This document shows, piece by piece, positions 20,646 through 31,565 of a stretch of 64,000 nt of DNA (its first letter is position 1; each line of letters opens with the position of its first letter). Source of the DNA: Planctomycetota bacterium (GTDB lineage Bacteria; Planctomycetota; J058; JAJDCP01). The position numbers and the translations under genes were made by a program. The stretch is from positions 1 through 64,000 of the forward strand of contig JAJDCP010000122.1 in the NCBI GenBank assembly GCA_029260765.1, written 5' to 3'. The notes beneath the pieces were generated by a model. The model was not told the origin of the DNA. It worked only from the letters and a program-made list of their open reading frames with translations, and searched no databases.

Positions 20646-20672
20646 AGCCCGGCCCTGGTGCCGGGCTTTTCT
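20646..20672 (+). terminator. Rho-independent terminator of the redoxin pair
   Basis: An 8-bp stem (AGCCCGGC 20646-20653 with GCCGGGCT 20660-20667, 6-base loop) is followed by TTTTCT. It lies 62 bases after the redoxin stop. Confidence 0.85.
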
Positions 20673-20716
20673 AATGGCTCGACCCGGTATCCCTGGGGAT
20701 CTCCCCGCCGTATACT

Positions 20717-21598
20717 GTGCCCAATCTCAACCCGGAGCCGTCTGTGCCTGAAACGGTCAGCACCCGCGATTGGAGCCAGCTGCCCGAGACGGTGATCTCG
20801 TCGCGCGGCAGCATCCGGCTCTGGCAGACCCTGCGCGACCTGGTCGCCTTCCGCGACCTGTTCCGCTCGTTCATGGTGCGGGATCTCAAGATCCGCTACA
20901 AACAGACCGCCCTCGGCGTGCTCTGGATCATCTTGCAGCCCCTGCTGACCAGCGGCATCTTCTCGGTGGTCTTCGGAAGCCTGGGAGCCTTCGCCGAGCA
21001 GGGCCAACTCGAGCGCCTCAGCTTCTTTCTGGCTGGGCTGGTGCCCTGGATGAGTTTCGCCTCGGCGGTCTCGAACGCATCGGCGAGCATGGAGACCAAC
21101 GCCCATCTGGTCAGCAAGGTGTACTTCCCGCGGCTGGTCGTCCCGCTCGCCTACATCGCCGGCTCAGTGATCGATTTTCTGATCGCCTTCGCTGTCTTGT
21201 GTGTGATGGCAAGCGTGGCGGGCGCACTCTCCTGGCAGCTGCTTGCGCTGATGCCGTTGTTGCTCGCGCTGCAGCTGCTGTGGGCGGCGGGACTGGGCAT
21301 TCTGCTCGGCGCGCTGCACGCACAGTACCGGGACATCAAGTATCTGATTCCCTTCCTGCTGCAGAGCGGGATGTTCATCTGCGTGCTGATGCCGCTGAGC
21401 AAATGGCCGCCGCTGGTCCGTGGGCTGCTGGCCTGGCATCCGATGACCGGCGTAATTGAAAGCTACCGCGCGCTGCTGCAGGGGACGCCCATTCCCTGGC
21501 TGCTGCTCGCGCAGGGCACGGCGTTGTCGGTCGCCTTCGGGATCTTCGCTGTGGCGTTCTTCCGGCGGCGGGAATCGCGGCTGATCGACCTGCTGTAG
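20717..21598 (+). CDS. ABC-2 type polysaccharide/O-antigen export permease
   Basis: A 293-residue integral membrane permease of the Wzm/TagG/KpsM type. The signature VRDLKIRYKQTALGVLWIILQPL (about 54-76, given here as a conserved N-terminal block) is followed by about six membrane segments and a conserved HPMTGVIESYR near residue 245. Such proteins pair with a Wzt-type ATPase to flip an undecaprenyl-linked glycan or teichoic-type polymer across the inner membrane. No ATPase gene is adjacent in this window, which is unusual. GTG at 20717 is used; a GTG 24 bases later (VPETVST) is possible. A terminator precedes it, so it is a new transcription unit. Confidence 0.88.
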   Translation: MPNLNPEPSVPETVSTRDWSQLPETVISSRGSIRLWQTLRDLVAFRDLFRSFMVRDLKIRYKQTALGVLWIILQPLLTSGIFSVVFGSLGAFAEQGQLERLSFFLAGLVPWMSFASAVSNASASMETNAHLVSKVYFPRLVVPLAYIAGSVIDFLIAFAVLCVMASVAGALSWQLLALMPLLLALQLLWAAGLGILLGALHAQYRDIKYLIPFLLQSGMFICVLMPLSKWPPLVRGLLAWHPMTGVIESYRALLQGTPIPWLLLAQGTALSVAFGIFAVAFFRRRESRLIDLL

Positions 21599-21649
21599 CG
21601 GTGAGAGCCCATAACGGCGCGCCCACATTCCGGTAAGGCGGCTCCCCGG

Positions 21650-22243
21650 CTACGACTGCCGAGACCGCGCCGGGCGGCGCGTCCGGGTCCAACGAGCCGC
21701 CAGTGCACCCGCAAGCATACCGCATAGATGCGCTTCCCAAGAGACTCCCGGAGCCGCGGGGAGCACCCCCCAGAGAAGTCCGCCGTACAGGAAAGCGGCC
21801 AACAGAGCGAGCCCCACCGAGGCCGCGCTGCGCTCCAGCACACCGGCCGTCAGCAGATAGCCCAGGTAGGCGAAGATGACCCCCGAGGCTCCCACGTGCA
21901 GGCTGCCGCCCCGCCCGATCAACCAGACGCCGATGCCCCCGAGAACCGTCCCGTACAGGCTGACTGCAAAGAACTGACGCCGGCCCCGCAAGAGCACGAA
22001 GCCGCCCAACACGAACAGCGGCACAGTGTTCGAGGCCAGGTGCCTGTACCCGGCATGCAGCCAGGGTGCGCAGAAGATCCCGAGCAAGCCTGCCCGTTGG
22101 CGCGGAATGATGCCGAGGCGGTCCAGCGCTTCCCCAAAGACCAGCTGATCGAAGATCTCCAGCGCCCAAAGCGCCCCGACAAGCGTGCACAGTAGACCGA
22201 TGTCCCGCCACAGCCCCTGCAGCCGGTTGGTCCTGCGTCCCAC
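21650..22243 (-). CDS. Rhomboid family intramembrane serine protease
   Basis: A 197-residue six- to seven-helix membrane protein. The loop HLASNTVPLFVLG, the serine motif HVGASGVIFAYLG (nucleophile in GASG) and the His of WEAHLCGMLAG supply the catalytic dyad and conserved scaffold, so it should be active. It would cleave membrane-anchored substrates. GTG at 22243 is chosen because it lies only 4 bases beyond the stop of the FAD subunit gene; a longer reading would overlap that gene by 100 bases. It is the last gene of the hydroxylase operon, but a functional link is unclear. Confidence 0.85.
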   Translation of the reverse strand: MGRRTNRLQGLWRDIGLLCTLVGALWALEIFDQLVFGEALDRLGIIPRQRAGLLGIFCAPWLHAGYRHLASNTVPLFVLGGFVLLRGRRQFFAVSLYGTVLGGIGVWLIGRGGSLHVGASGVIFAYLGYLLTAGVLERSAASVGLALLAAFLYGGLLWGVLPAAPGVSWEAHLCGMLAGALAARWTRTRRPARSRQS

Positions 22244-22247
22244 CGAC

Positions 22248-23099
22248 TCAGTCGGCCCCGATGGTATCGAGCAGCATGCGCCGCACCACGCGCCCCAGAG
22301 TCCGACGACGGTAGGCGGCTGTCGAACGCACATCGTCGATGGGCTCAACCTCGCTGGCGGCTGTCAGGCCCACGCGCTCGGCCAGCTCCGCATCGGGAGC
22401 CTGCCCCTCGCAGACCTGCTCGGCCCCCAACAGCCGCACCGGCACGGCCGCCACGCTGCCTGCCGCCAGCCGCACGCTGTAGAGCCTTCCTTGCAGGCGG
22501 GTCGCGTGGAAGGCCACGACTACTTTGCTGATCGCCTGGGCCTCGCGCGTCCCCACCTTCTTGAAAGCCTGCACGGCGTTGGCACGGGGGAAGGGCACGC
22601 GCACCCGCACGATCAGCTCGCCGGGCCGCAACGCGGTCTGACGGTAGCCGCGATGGAATGCCGAGTACGGCAAGCGTCGCTCCCCTTGCGGCCCGGCGAG
22701 CACGAGCTCAGCACCGAGCACGAGCAGAACCGGCAACGAATCGCCCGCCGGAGAGGCGTTGGCGATGTTTCCCCCGATGGTGGCTCGGTTCTGGATCTGC
22801 CAAGCGCCGACCGTCGCCGAGACCTGCTCGAGAATCGGGAACATCGCACGCACCGACGGGTGCTTGCGCAGTTGCCAGAAAGTCACGGCTGCGCCGATAT
22901 CGAGAAAATCATCGTCTTCGGCGATGCCCAGCAACTCGCGAACCTTGAGCAGACTGACCACCGCCGAGCGCTGCCGACGTTGCGCATGGTCGACGACCAT
23001 CAAGTCGGTGCAGCCAGCCACGGGCGTGGCGTCCAGCTCGCGGTCCGCTAGAATCGCGACCGCCTCAGAGAGCTGCGTGGGCCGGAAGGCACGGTTCAT
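22248..23099 (-). CDS. Molybdenum hydroxylase, FAD-binding medium subunit
   Basis: A 283-residue member of the CO dehydrogenase/xanthine dehydrogenase medium-chain family. VAGCTDLMV near residue 28 and RATIGGNIANASPAGDSLPV (about 102-121) are the FAD-binding signatures. It passes electrons from the molybdenum cofactor and iron-sulfur clusters to FAD. Its start overlaps the 2Fe-2S subunit stop by 4 bases, and the large subunit follows upstream in the same operon. Confidence 0.93.
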   Translation of the reverse strand: MNRAFRPTQLSEAVAILADRELDATPVAGCTDLMVVDHAQRRQRSAVVSLLKVRELLGIAEDDDFLDIGAAVTFWQLRKHPSVRAMFPILEQVSATVGAWQIQNRATIGGNIANASPAGDSLPVLLVLGAELVLAGPQGERRLPYSAFHRGYRQTALRPGELIVRVRVPFPRANAVQAFKKVGTREAQAISKVVVAFHATRLQGRLYSVRLAAGSVAAVPVRLLGAEQVCEGQAPDAELAERVGLTAASEVEPIDDVRSTAAYRRRTLGRVVRRMLLDTIGAD

Positions 23100-23593
23100 G
23101 CTTCACCCCCGGCCGGTTGTACCAGCTGCTCGACGGCCTCGAAGATCCCCTGGTAGCCCGTGCAACGGCACAGATTGCCCGCCAGGGCCTCACGGATCAA
23201 GGCGCGACCGGGCCGGTTGTGTCTCTCGAGCAGTGCCTGCACCGCCATCACCAGGCCCGGAGTGCACGCCCCACATTGCACCCCACGTCCGGAAGCCAGG
23301 CCCTGCTGCAGAGGCCCATCGGCGGGCAGCCCTTCAACGCTGCGCACTTTCGAGCCTTCCACCTGGAAGATGGGCACCAGGCAGGAACACACGACCTGAC
23401 CGTCGAGCAGCACACTGCAAGCTCCACACTCGCCCTCGCCGCAGCCCTCTTTGCTCCCCGTCAGTCCCAGGTCTTCACGCAGCACGTCGAGCAGACGCGC
23501 CATCGGGTCTGCCTGGACGCAGACCTCCTTCCCGTTCAAGGTGAAGCGAACGCGGTCGCCGACCGCAACGGGCTGTTTCTCTGGCTGTGCCAT
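23096..23593 (-). CDS. Molybdenum hydroxylase, 2Fe-2S small subunit
   Basis: A 165-residue two-cluster ferredoxin subunit. The plant-type cluster motif CGEGECGACSVLLDG (about 51-65) and the second motif CGACTPGLVM with CRCTGYQ (about 108-148) give the eight cysteines expected of the family. It forms a heterotrimer with the FAD and molybdopterin subunits, each start overlapping the preceding stop by a few bases. Confidence 0.95.
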   Translation of the reverse strand: MAQPEKQPVAVGDRVRFTLNGKEVCVQADPMARLLDVLREDLGLTGSKEGCGEGECGACSVLLDGQVVCSCLVPIFQVEGSKVRSVEGLPADGPLQQGLASGRGVQCGACTPGLVMAVQALLERHNRPGRALIREALAGNLCRCTGYQGIFEAVEQLVQPAGGEA

Positions 23594-25956
23594 CAGCTGT
23601 CTCCTCGCACGGGCAAGCTCTCTCCCAACGCAGGCGCCGCCCCGTCGGGCAACACACGCCCGGCCACAAAGTCAGCGAGCAGGCTCTCGGGGGTGGCGGG
23701 CACGCGGCTGGAGACGATGCCCAGCGCGCAATCGAGGGCCGCCTGCAAGGCGGGCGCGCCGGCATCCATCGGCAGCTCTCCGACACCCTTGGCACCGAAC
23801 GGCCCGCAGCTGGTCGGATTCTCGAGCAGGATCGTCTCAAACTCCGGAACATCTTTGCTCGTCGGAATGATGTACGTCGCCAGGCGGTCGTTCAGGTACC
23901 GGCCCTGGTCGAGCTTGATCTCTTCCATGTAGCCCCAGGCGAGGGCTTGGAGCGTGCCGCCCTCGACCTGGCCCTTGCAGAGCTCGGGATGGATCGCCTT
24001 GCCGACGTCACAGGCCATCGTGCATTTGTCGACCCGCACCCCCAGAGTGTCGGCGTCGACGCTGAGCTCGACGACATCACACAGCCAGCCATAGGCCGGG
24101 TAGGCGGTCCCGGTGTAGGTCTCTTCGTCGAAGTGGTGTGCGCTGTTCAAGGGTTCGAAGTGGCGCGTGATCTCGAGCCGCCCGTGCTCGGCAAGATAGT
24201 CGTCACCGACCAGCTCCAGACCTCCCTGGTCGGCATCTTCGGGACCGCGGAAGCGCCCTTCCTCGAAGCGCAGATCTCCCACTCCACAGCCCTTGCGCAC
24301 CGCCAGGAAGTTCGCCAGCTCCGCCAGCAAAGCCCGCGCCGCGCGCTTGAGGATGCCTCCGACGATCATCACCGTCCGTGACGCTACGGTGGGCCCCGAG
24401 TCCGGCACGAAAGCAGTATCCGAGGCTGCCACTTCGACCCGGTCGACCGGCAGCCCGATGGCATCGGCGACGATCTGTGCAAGCACCGTGCTGGTGCCCT
24501 GCCCGAAGTCGGTCGACGCCACCAGAACCTCGAGCCGCCCACCCGCGCACAACCGCACAGCCGCCGAGCATTTCATGCGCTGCTCGCCGTTGCCGGTGAA
24601 GCCGGAGCCATGCCAGACCAGCGACAGGCCGATGCCCTGCAGGCTGTGGGCCGTGCGGGCGCTCTGCCTCGTCTGCTCGAGCTTCTGCCAACGTTCGAGG
24701 TAGTTGCTGCGGGCGGCAGCCAGCTCGAGACACTCCAGAGCGCTGACGCTCTCGTCGAGCACCTGCCCGGTCGGCGTGACATCTCCCAGGCGGTAGGCAT
24801 TCAGCTGGCGGAGGCTGAACGGGTCGATGCCCAGCGCGCGCCCTATGCGGTCGATCTGGCGTTCGATCGCATAGGAGCTCTGGGGCGCCCCGAAGCCGCG
24901 GAAGGCACCGTTGGTGGCCGTGTTTGTGGCGTGCACGCGACCCCGTATGCGCACATGCGGGCAGCGGTAGGGACCCCCGGCATGCAGCACGGCCCGCGAC
25001 AGAACGACGGGGGACAGAGTGGTGTACGCGCCGCCGTCGAGCTCGACGGCAATCTCCATCGCCAGCAGGCTGCCGTCGGCGGCGACCAGCGTCTTGTGAT
25101 GCACCTCGGAAGGATGCCGCTTGGTTGTCGCGACGATGTCTTCGTGGCGCTCGTAGATGATCTTGACGGGCTTTCCGGCCTTGCGAGCCAGCAGCGCGGC
25201 GTGGGCGCTGATCATGTCCGGGTAGTCTTCTTTGCCGCCGAAACCGCCGCCGGTAAAAGCCTGGCGCACCCGCAACTGGCCCGGCTCAAGCTCGAACAGA
25301 GCACAGAGGGCGTGGTGGATGTAGTACGGACACTGCATCGAGCCGACGATCTCGAAACCGACAGGCTGGGGAATCGCGATCATGCCCTGGGGCTCGATGT
25401 AGATGTGCTCCTGGTGGCCCGTGCGGAACACCCCCTCGAATACGCGTGCTCCATCGGGCGGGGCAGCGAAGGCCGCCTCGACATCACCGTGGTCGATCGC
25501 GCAGCGAGCCAGGATCTTCTGCTCGGACTCGGGCAGCGCCAACGCTTGCTCGAGGCTGACGACCGCAGGCAGGGCCTCGGTCTGTACCACGACCCGCGAC
25601 GCAGCCTGCACCGCACGTTCGCGCGTCGGTGCGGCGACCAGGGCGACGGCCTCGAAGGGGTGCCGCAGCTCCTGGTCTGCGAGCACCGGCCAGTCGGCCT
25701 CGATCAGCTGCAGGACGTTGCCGCCTGGTACATCTCTGGCGCTGATGAAGACCAGCTCGGGGTCGGCCTCGAGAGCGGGTGTCGGGTCGATGGACAGGAT
25801 GCGGGCCCGCGCCTCACGGCAGCGCACAGTCGCGCCATGCCACATGCCGGGGATCTTCAGGTCGTCGGTATAGGCGGCCTGGCCGCTGACCTTGGGCAGA
25901 CCATCGCTGCGTGGCGGATTGGCGCCGACGGCGCGGACCAAAACAGGGCTGGGCAT
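23593..25956 (-). CDS. Molybdenum hydroxylase, molybdopterin-binding large subunit
   Basis: A 787-residue xanthine-dehydrogenase-type subunit. Domain one starts RSDGLPKVSGQAAYTDDL. TGGGFGGKEDYPD and NGAFRGFGAPQSSYAIE (about 236-370) bind the cofactor. GAKGVGELPMD (about 727-737) carries the catalytic Glu that activates the molybdenum hydroxyl. It hydroxylates an N-heterocycle or aldehyde in the cytoplasm; the substrate is not determinable. Purine, nicotinate and CO-type relatives are possible. Given the selenoproteins nearby, a selenium-dependent subtype is conceivable, but no accessory genes for that are visible. Confidence 0.93.
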   Translation of the reverse strand: MPSPVLVRAVGANPPRSDGLPKVSGQAAYTDDLKIPGMWHGATVRCREARARILSIDPTPALEADPELVFISARDVPGGNVLQLIEADWPVLADQELRHPFEAVALVAAPTRERAVQAASRVVVQTEALPAVVSLEQALALPESEQKILARCAIDHGDVEAAFAAPPDGARVFEGVFRTGHQEHIYIEPQGMIAIPQPVGFEIVGSMQCPYYIHHALCALFELEPGQLRVRQAFTGGGFGGKEDYPDMISAHAALLARKAGKPVKIIYERHEDIVATTKRHPSEVHHKTLVAADGSLLAMEIAVELDGGAYTTLSPVVLSRAVLHAGGPYRCPHVRIRGRVHATNTATNGAFRGFGAPQSSYAIERQIDRIGRALGIDPFSLRQLNAYRLGDVTPTGQVLDESVSALECLELAAARSNYLERWQKLEQTRQSARTAHSLQGIGLSLVWHGSGFTGNGEQRMKCSAAVRLCAGGRLEVLVASTDFGQGTSTVLAQIVADAIGLPVDRVEVAASDTAFVPDSGPTVASRTVMIVGGILKRAARALLAELANFLAVRKGCGVGDLRFEEGRFRGPEDADQGGLELVGDDYLAEHGRLEITRHFEPLNSAHHFDEETYTGTAYPAYGWLCDVVELSVDADTLGVRVDKCTMACDVGKAIHPELCKGQVEGGTLQALAWGYMEEIKLDQGRYLNDRLATYIIPTSKDVPEFETILLENPTSCGPFGAKGVGELPMDAGAPALQAALDCALGIVSSRVPATPESLLADFVAGRVLPDGAAPALGESLPVRGDS

Positions 25957-26057
25957 CGCGGGCTCCGGCTACGAAACTAGAAGTTCTGGCGAAAGCGCCA
26001 CTATAGGGACTGGCCAGAGTGGAATCAATCTTTGCGGTGTCTGGCTACGCAGGGCCG

Positions 26058-27067
26058 TCAGGGAGTGTCCAGCTCCAAAGCATCCCGCGAACGAGCAAAC
26101 TCCTGCCAGGCACGAGCCAGGTGCTCCGGAAGGGGTCCGGCCGCTCCCAAAGCACGCCAGGCATTCTCGCGCAGAGTGGGATCTTCGCGCGGGTCATTGA
26201 GCAATGAGCCCAGCAGCTCCCACTCAGCCGGACCGCCTCCGCCGAGGCGTTCGAGCGCGAATGCGGCGCCAGCACGCACGGAGGGATCGGGATCGTCGCG
26301 CAGAGCGCTCGCCAGCAGTGCGGGGTCGGCGCCCCAATCGGCGTAGGCGATCAAGGCCCGGCGCCGCAGCTCTGGTTCCGCTGAGCCGAGCGCGAGCTCT
26401 TCCAGCTCGGTCTGCAGAAGCTCCGCCGTCCCCTGCGCGACCCCGGTCGGGCGCGGCAGTGCGTGGAGGGCAGCCGCCAACACGCTCGTTTGGGATTCCC
26501 GGGCGAGCACCTCCTGGACCACGGGCAAGGCACGGGGTGTACGCAGGCGGCCCAGCAGCTCGAGAGCCAGGGCGCGGCGGGCAGGCTCGGCCAGGCTCAG
26601 GGCCAGAGCCGCCGCAGCGTCTTCCACCAGAGGATGGCGCTGCTGACCGAGCGCGACCACCAGCAGCTCGAGCTCTTCCAGAGGAGCATCGGCCAACCGC
26701 GCGGCGGCCGCGGCCAGCAACTCCGGGTCGCCCGCGAAGGATGCCGCCAACTCCTCTGGATGGCGGGCGCGCTCGTGGTCTTCATGGCTGCAGCCGACAG
26801 CCTCGGCCAGGACGTGTTCGAGTGCCCGCCCTGGGATCCCAGCAGGCGCGGGGGCGGCCAACTCGCTCTCGGGACGAGCGAGCCCGGCTGGTCCGAGGCC
26901 GCTGCCCGTCGCGGGCCCGGCATCGGGCAGCCGCAGTGAACTGGATCGATGCTCTGCGGGAGTGTCCGCCGGCGAAGAACCGGCCGGGTCGGCAGAACTG
27001 CTGCCGAACGCCCAGCCCAGACCGAGTCCCGCCAGCAGCCCGAGCGCGAAACCGAGCAGGATACGGT

Positions 27068-27071
<4 letters not shown>
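26058..27071 (-). CDS. Membrane-anchored Ala/Leu-rich helical-repeat (HEAT-like) protein
   Basis: A 337-residue protein with an N-terminal hydrophobic anchor (MNRILLGFALGLLAGLGLGW), a low-complexity Pro/Ala/Ser linker (about 27-80) and a C-terminal solenoid of short helix pairs with recurring HEAT features (DDPDPSVRAGAAFALERLG, REDPTLRENAWRALGAAG). HEAT-like solenoids usually mediate protein contact. The start overlaps the M74 endopeptidase stop by 4 bases, so the two are coupled and it may assist cell-wall function; that is inference. Confidence 0.75.
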
Positions 27072-28222
<1,151 letters not shown>

Positions 28223-28382
28223 TCGATGTCTCTCTGGAGATGGGTGTATCTCTCTTCGTAGCCATTATCACACGTCCGTCGTGCACACGCGAGCTGCGAT
28301 TTGCTGCCGCTTGCTGCCAGCCACCATCCTCGGGTACATTTGGGACCCGAGCACCACAGGCGAAAGCTTCCCGGAGGCACCG

Positions 28383-28871
28383 TTGGAACCGCTTCCACTC
28401 AGCCCCGGCCATGCGCGGCTCCGAGCCCTCGAGGGCGACTGGCAGATCGAGCTGCAGAGCTTCATGTCGGGTACGCCCCAGCCCGGAAGCGCCCACGCCC
28501 AGTCGCGGATGGACCTCAGAGGCCGTTTCCTGATCAGCAATTATCGCGAGGAATCCGGCTTCGCCGGCCACGGTGTCTACGGCTATGACCCTGACAACGA
28601 TCGTTACTCGATGCACTGGTTCGACTCGCAGACCCGTACACCACCGACCCAGACGATCTGGGGAGATTGGCAGGACGGTCAACTCTGCTTCCGGAGCCAG
28701 GGCCCCCAAGGACACACCCGCTATCTGTACACGTTCGAAGACCGCAGGCATTTCCGCTTCCAGCTGGAAAGCTCGGACGACGGACGCGCGTGGCGTCCAC
28801 TGCTGATCGCCGATTACCGCTGCGCACTGACGGGCAAGCCGTCCGCCGCAGACCTGGAGGAGAGACCATGA
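28383..28871 (+). CDS. DUF1579-like protein
   Basis: A 162-residue lipocalin-like beta-barrel candidate with no signal peptide. The opening RALEGDWQIELQSFMSG, then SRMDLRGRFLISNY and GYDPDNDRYSMHWFDS match the DUF1579 pattern, a family with no established activity. TTG at 28383 is the probable start: GGAGG sits 5 bases upstream and the family fold begins right after it. The stop overlaps the phosphorylase ATG (ATGA), so it leads the glycogen operon. Confidence 0.75.
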   Translation: MEPLPLSPGHARLRALEGDWQIELQSFMSGTPQPGSAHAQSRMDLRGRFLISNYREESGFAGHGVYGYDPDNDRYSMHWFDSQTRTPPTQTIWGDWQDGQLCFRSQGPQGHTRYLYTFEDRRHFRFQLESSDDGRAWRPLLIADYRCALTGKPSAADLEERP

Positions 28872-31555
28872 GCCAAGACTCAGAGATGCCGCATGCAGCG
28901 GAGAGCACGACTCCTCAGCGAGAGATCCCGTTGACCGAGGCCGGTCGGCGCTCCCCCCTGACTCCTCCACCTCCCCCGCGCAAGGCTACTGCGCGCGCGC
29001 TCAGGCCGGACAGCAGCTTCCTGAAGTCCCCTCGGCGTTCGGTCCACGAACACGACCGCACCGGCATGCACCCCGAGACGCTCGAGCGCGCCGTTCTCGA
29101 CCATCTGTATTACACCCAGATGAAAGACCTGCCCTCAGCCACTCTGCTCGATGTCTTCTGGTCGGTCGCCCACGCCACCCGCGACCGGCTGGTGCAACGC
29201 TGGATCAAGACGCAACGCACCTACTACGACCAGGATGTCAAACGCATCTACTATCTGTCCGCCGAGTTCCTGATGGGACGCGCACTGGGGCAGAACCTGA
29301 TCAGCCTCGGGCTCTACGACCTCGCCAGCAAGCTCTTGCGGACCTACGACATCGACCTGCGCGAGATCCGCGAGCTCGAACACGACGCAGGACTGGGCAA
29401 CGGCGGCCTGGGGCGCCTGGCTGCCTGTTTCCTCGACTCGATGGCCACGCTGGCGCTGCCCGGCTATGGCTACGGCATCCGCTACGAGTATGGCATCTTC
29501 GAGCAAAAAATCATCGACGGCTGGCAGAAGGAACGCGGCGATGCCTGGTTGCGCTACGGCAACCCCTGGGAGGTCGCCCGCCACGAGTACACCGTGCCCG
29601 TGCACTTCTACGGACGCGTCGAAGAGCTCGTCGACGGTCGGGGACGCTACCAACTGCGTTGGGTCGACACCCAGGTCGTGCTGGGAGTGCCCTACGACAC
29701 GCCGGTGGCCGGGTTCGGCAACAGCACGGTCAACACTCTGCGGCTGTGGTCAGCCCGCGCCACCAAGGAGTTCGATTTTCAGGTCTTCAACGACGGCGAT
29801 TACCGGCGCGCTGTCGAGGCCAAGGCGCTGGGCGAGAGCATCTCCAAAGTCCTGTACCCCAACGATGATTCTCCCGAAGGCCGCGAGCTGCGGTTGAAAC
29901 AACAGTACTTCTTCGTCTGTTGCTCGATCCACGACATCATTCGCCGCTATAAGAAAGGCCACAAGACCTTCGATGTCTTCGCGAGCAAGAACGCCATCCA
30001 CCTCAACGACACCCATCCGGCCATCGCCGTCGCCGAGCTGATGCGGGTGCTGGTCGACAATGAAGGCTTGGGGTGGGACGAAGCCTGGGAGATCACCCGG
30101 GCGTCGCTCGCGTATACGAATCACACGCTGCTGCCCGAGGCTCTCGAGCAATGGCCGGTCAGCATGTTCGAGCGGCTTCTGCCCCGCCACCTGCAGATCA
30201 TCTACGAGATCAACCACCGCTTCCTGCGGCAGGTGCAGATCCAGTACTTCGGCGACGAGGAACGCCTGCGCAGCATGTCGATCATCGCCGAGGGGCCGCC
30301 CCGGCAGGTGCGCATGGCACACCTGGCGGTGGTCGGCTCCCACAGCGTCAACGGGGTGGCGGCACTGCATTCGAAACTGGTCCGCACGCAGTTGCTGCCA
30401 CAGTTCGCGGAGATGTTCCCCGAGCGCTTCAACAACAAGACCAATGGCGTGACCCCGCGGCGCTGGATCTTGCTGGCCAATCCCCGGCTGGCCGACGCGA
30501 TCACGCGCCGCATCGGCAAGGGTTGGCTGTGCGACCTCGAACAGCTCTCGCAGCTGCAGATCGACGCTGAGCTGATGGGCGAGTTGCGAGAGATCAAGCG
30601 CGCCAACAAGGTCGAGTTGGCGGCGATCATCGAACAGCGCAACGGCATCAAGGTCGACGTCGATTCGATCTTCGACGTCCAGATCAAACGGCTGCACGAG
30701 TACAAGCGACAGCTGCTCAATTGCCTGCACATCATCACTCTGTACCGCGAGCTCAAGAAGAACCCGCACGCCCAGGTCACGCCACGAACGTTCATCATCG
30801 GCGGCAAGGCGGCGCCCGGCTATGCGACCGCCAAGCTGCACATCAAGTTGATCAACGATGTCGCCGCCACGATCAACGCCGACCACGCGCTCGCCGGACG
30901 GCTGCGGGTGGTTTTTCTGGCGAACTACGGGGTGTCGCTGGCGGAGAAGATCATCCCGGCCACCGACGTCTCCGAGCAGATCTCGATGGCGGGCAAAGAG
31001 GCCTCGGGGACCGGCAACATGAAGTTCGCCATGAACGGAGCCCTGACCGTGGGAACCCTCGACGGTGCGAACATCGAGATCCGCGAAGCTGTCGGCAAGG
31101 ACAACTTCTTCTTGTTCGGCCACAACGTCGAGCAGGTCAAAGAGCTCAAGCAGCAGGGCTACCGATCCGCCTCGTATATCGAGCAGAGTCCCCGCCTGCG
31201 CGACGCCATCGACACCATCGCCCAGGGTTTCTTCAGCCCCGACGATCCCCAGCGCTTCGCTTCGATCGTCGACGACTTGTGGAACCACGACAGCTACCTG
31301 GTCTGCGCCGATTTCGACGGCTACGTGGCCTGTCAGGATCTGGTCGCGCGTACCTACACGGACCCCGACACCTGGACGCGGATGGTCGCCCACAACCTCA
31401 CCCGCATCGGACGATTCTCGAGTGACCGCACGATCAAAGAATACGCCCGTGAGATCTGGGGGGTCACCAGCGTGCCGATCGAGCTGGACCCCGCGCAGTC
31501 CAATGGGGGCCTGGGTGCCGACCGCCTGCGAATCCCCCGCAACGCCCAGCCCTAG
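28868..31555 (+). CDS. glgP: Glycogen/maltodextrin phosphorylase
   Basis: An 895-residue enzyme that releases glucose-1-phosphate from alpha-1,4-glucan ends. The first 55 residues are a disordered Pro-rich extension. The catalytic domain opens with RIYYLSAEFLMGRALGQNL and HDAGLGNGGLGRLAACF. The pyridoxal-phosphate site is EASGTGNMKFAMNGALTVGT (Lys about 719). Length and motifs are those of GT35. ATG at 28868 overlaps the DUF1579 stop by 4 bases. A cyclic-nucleotide-type regulator follows after 10 bases, hinting at linked control of carbon storage. Confidence 0.96.
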   Translation: MSQDSEMPHAAESTTPQREIPLTEAGRRSPLTPPPPPRKATARALRPDSSFLKSPRRSVHEHDRTGMHPETLERAVLDHLYYTQMKDLPSATLLDVFWSVAHATRDRLVQRWIKTQRTYYDQDVKRIYYLSAEFLMGRALGQNLISLGLYDLASKLLRTYDIDLREIRELEHDAGLGNGGLGRLAACFLDSMATLALPGYGYGIRYEYGIFEQKIIDGWQKERGDAWLRYGNPWEVARHEYTVPVHFYGRVEELVDGRGRYQLRWVDTQVVLGVPYDTPVAGFGNSTVNTLRLWSARATKEFDFQVFNDGDYRRAVEAKALGESISKVLYPNDDSPEGRELRLKQQYFFVCCSIHDIIRRYKKGHKTFDVFASKNAIHLNDTHPAIAVAELMRVLVDNEGLGWDEAWEITRASLAYTNHTLLPEALEQWPVSMFERLLPRHLQIIYEINHRFLRQVQIQYFGDEERLRSMSIIAEGPPRQVRMAHLAVVGSHSVNGVAALHSKLVRTQLLPQFAEMFPERFNNKTNGVTPRRWILLANPRLADAITRRIGKGWLCDLEQLSQLQIDAELMGELREIKRANKVELAAIIEQRNGIKVDVDSIFDVQIKRLHEYKRQLLNCLHIITLYRELKKNPHAQVTPRTFIIGGKAAPGYATAKLHIKLINDVAATINADHALAGRLRVVFLANYGVSLAEKIIPATDVSEQISMAGKEASGTGNMKFAMNGALTVGTLDGANIEIREAVGKDNFFLFGHNVEQVKELKQQGYRSASYIEQSPRLRDAIDTIAQGFFSPDDPQRFASIVDDLWNHDSYLVCADFDGYVACQDLVARTYTDPDTWTRMVAHNLTRIGRFSSDRTIKEYAREIWGVTSVPIELDPAQSNGGLGADRLRIPRNAQP

Positions 31556-31565
31556 AGGTCCCATC

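Noticed and set aside
22244..22348. Longer N-terminus for the rhomboid protease
   Set aside because: It would overlap the FAD subunit gene by 100 bases; the GTG at 22243 just after that stop is preferred.
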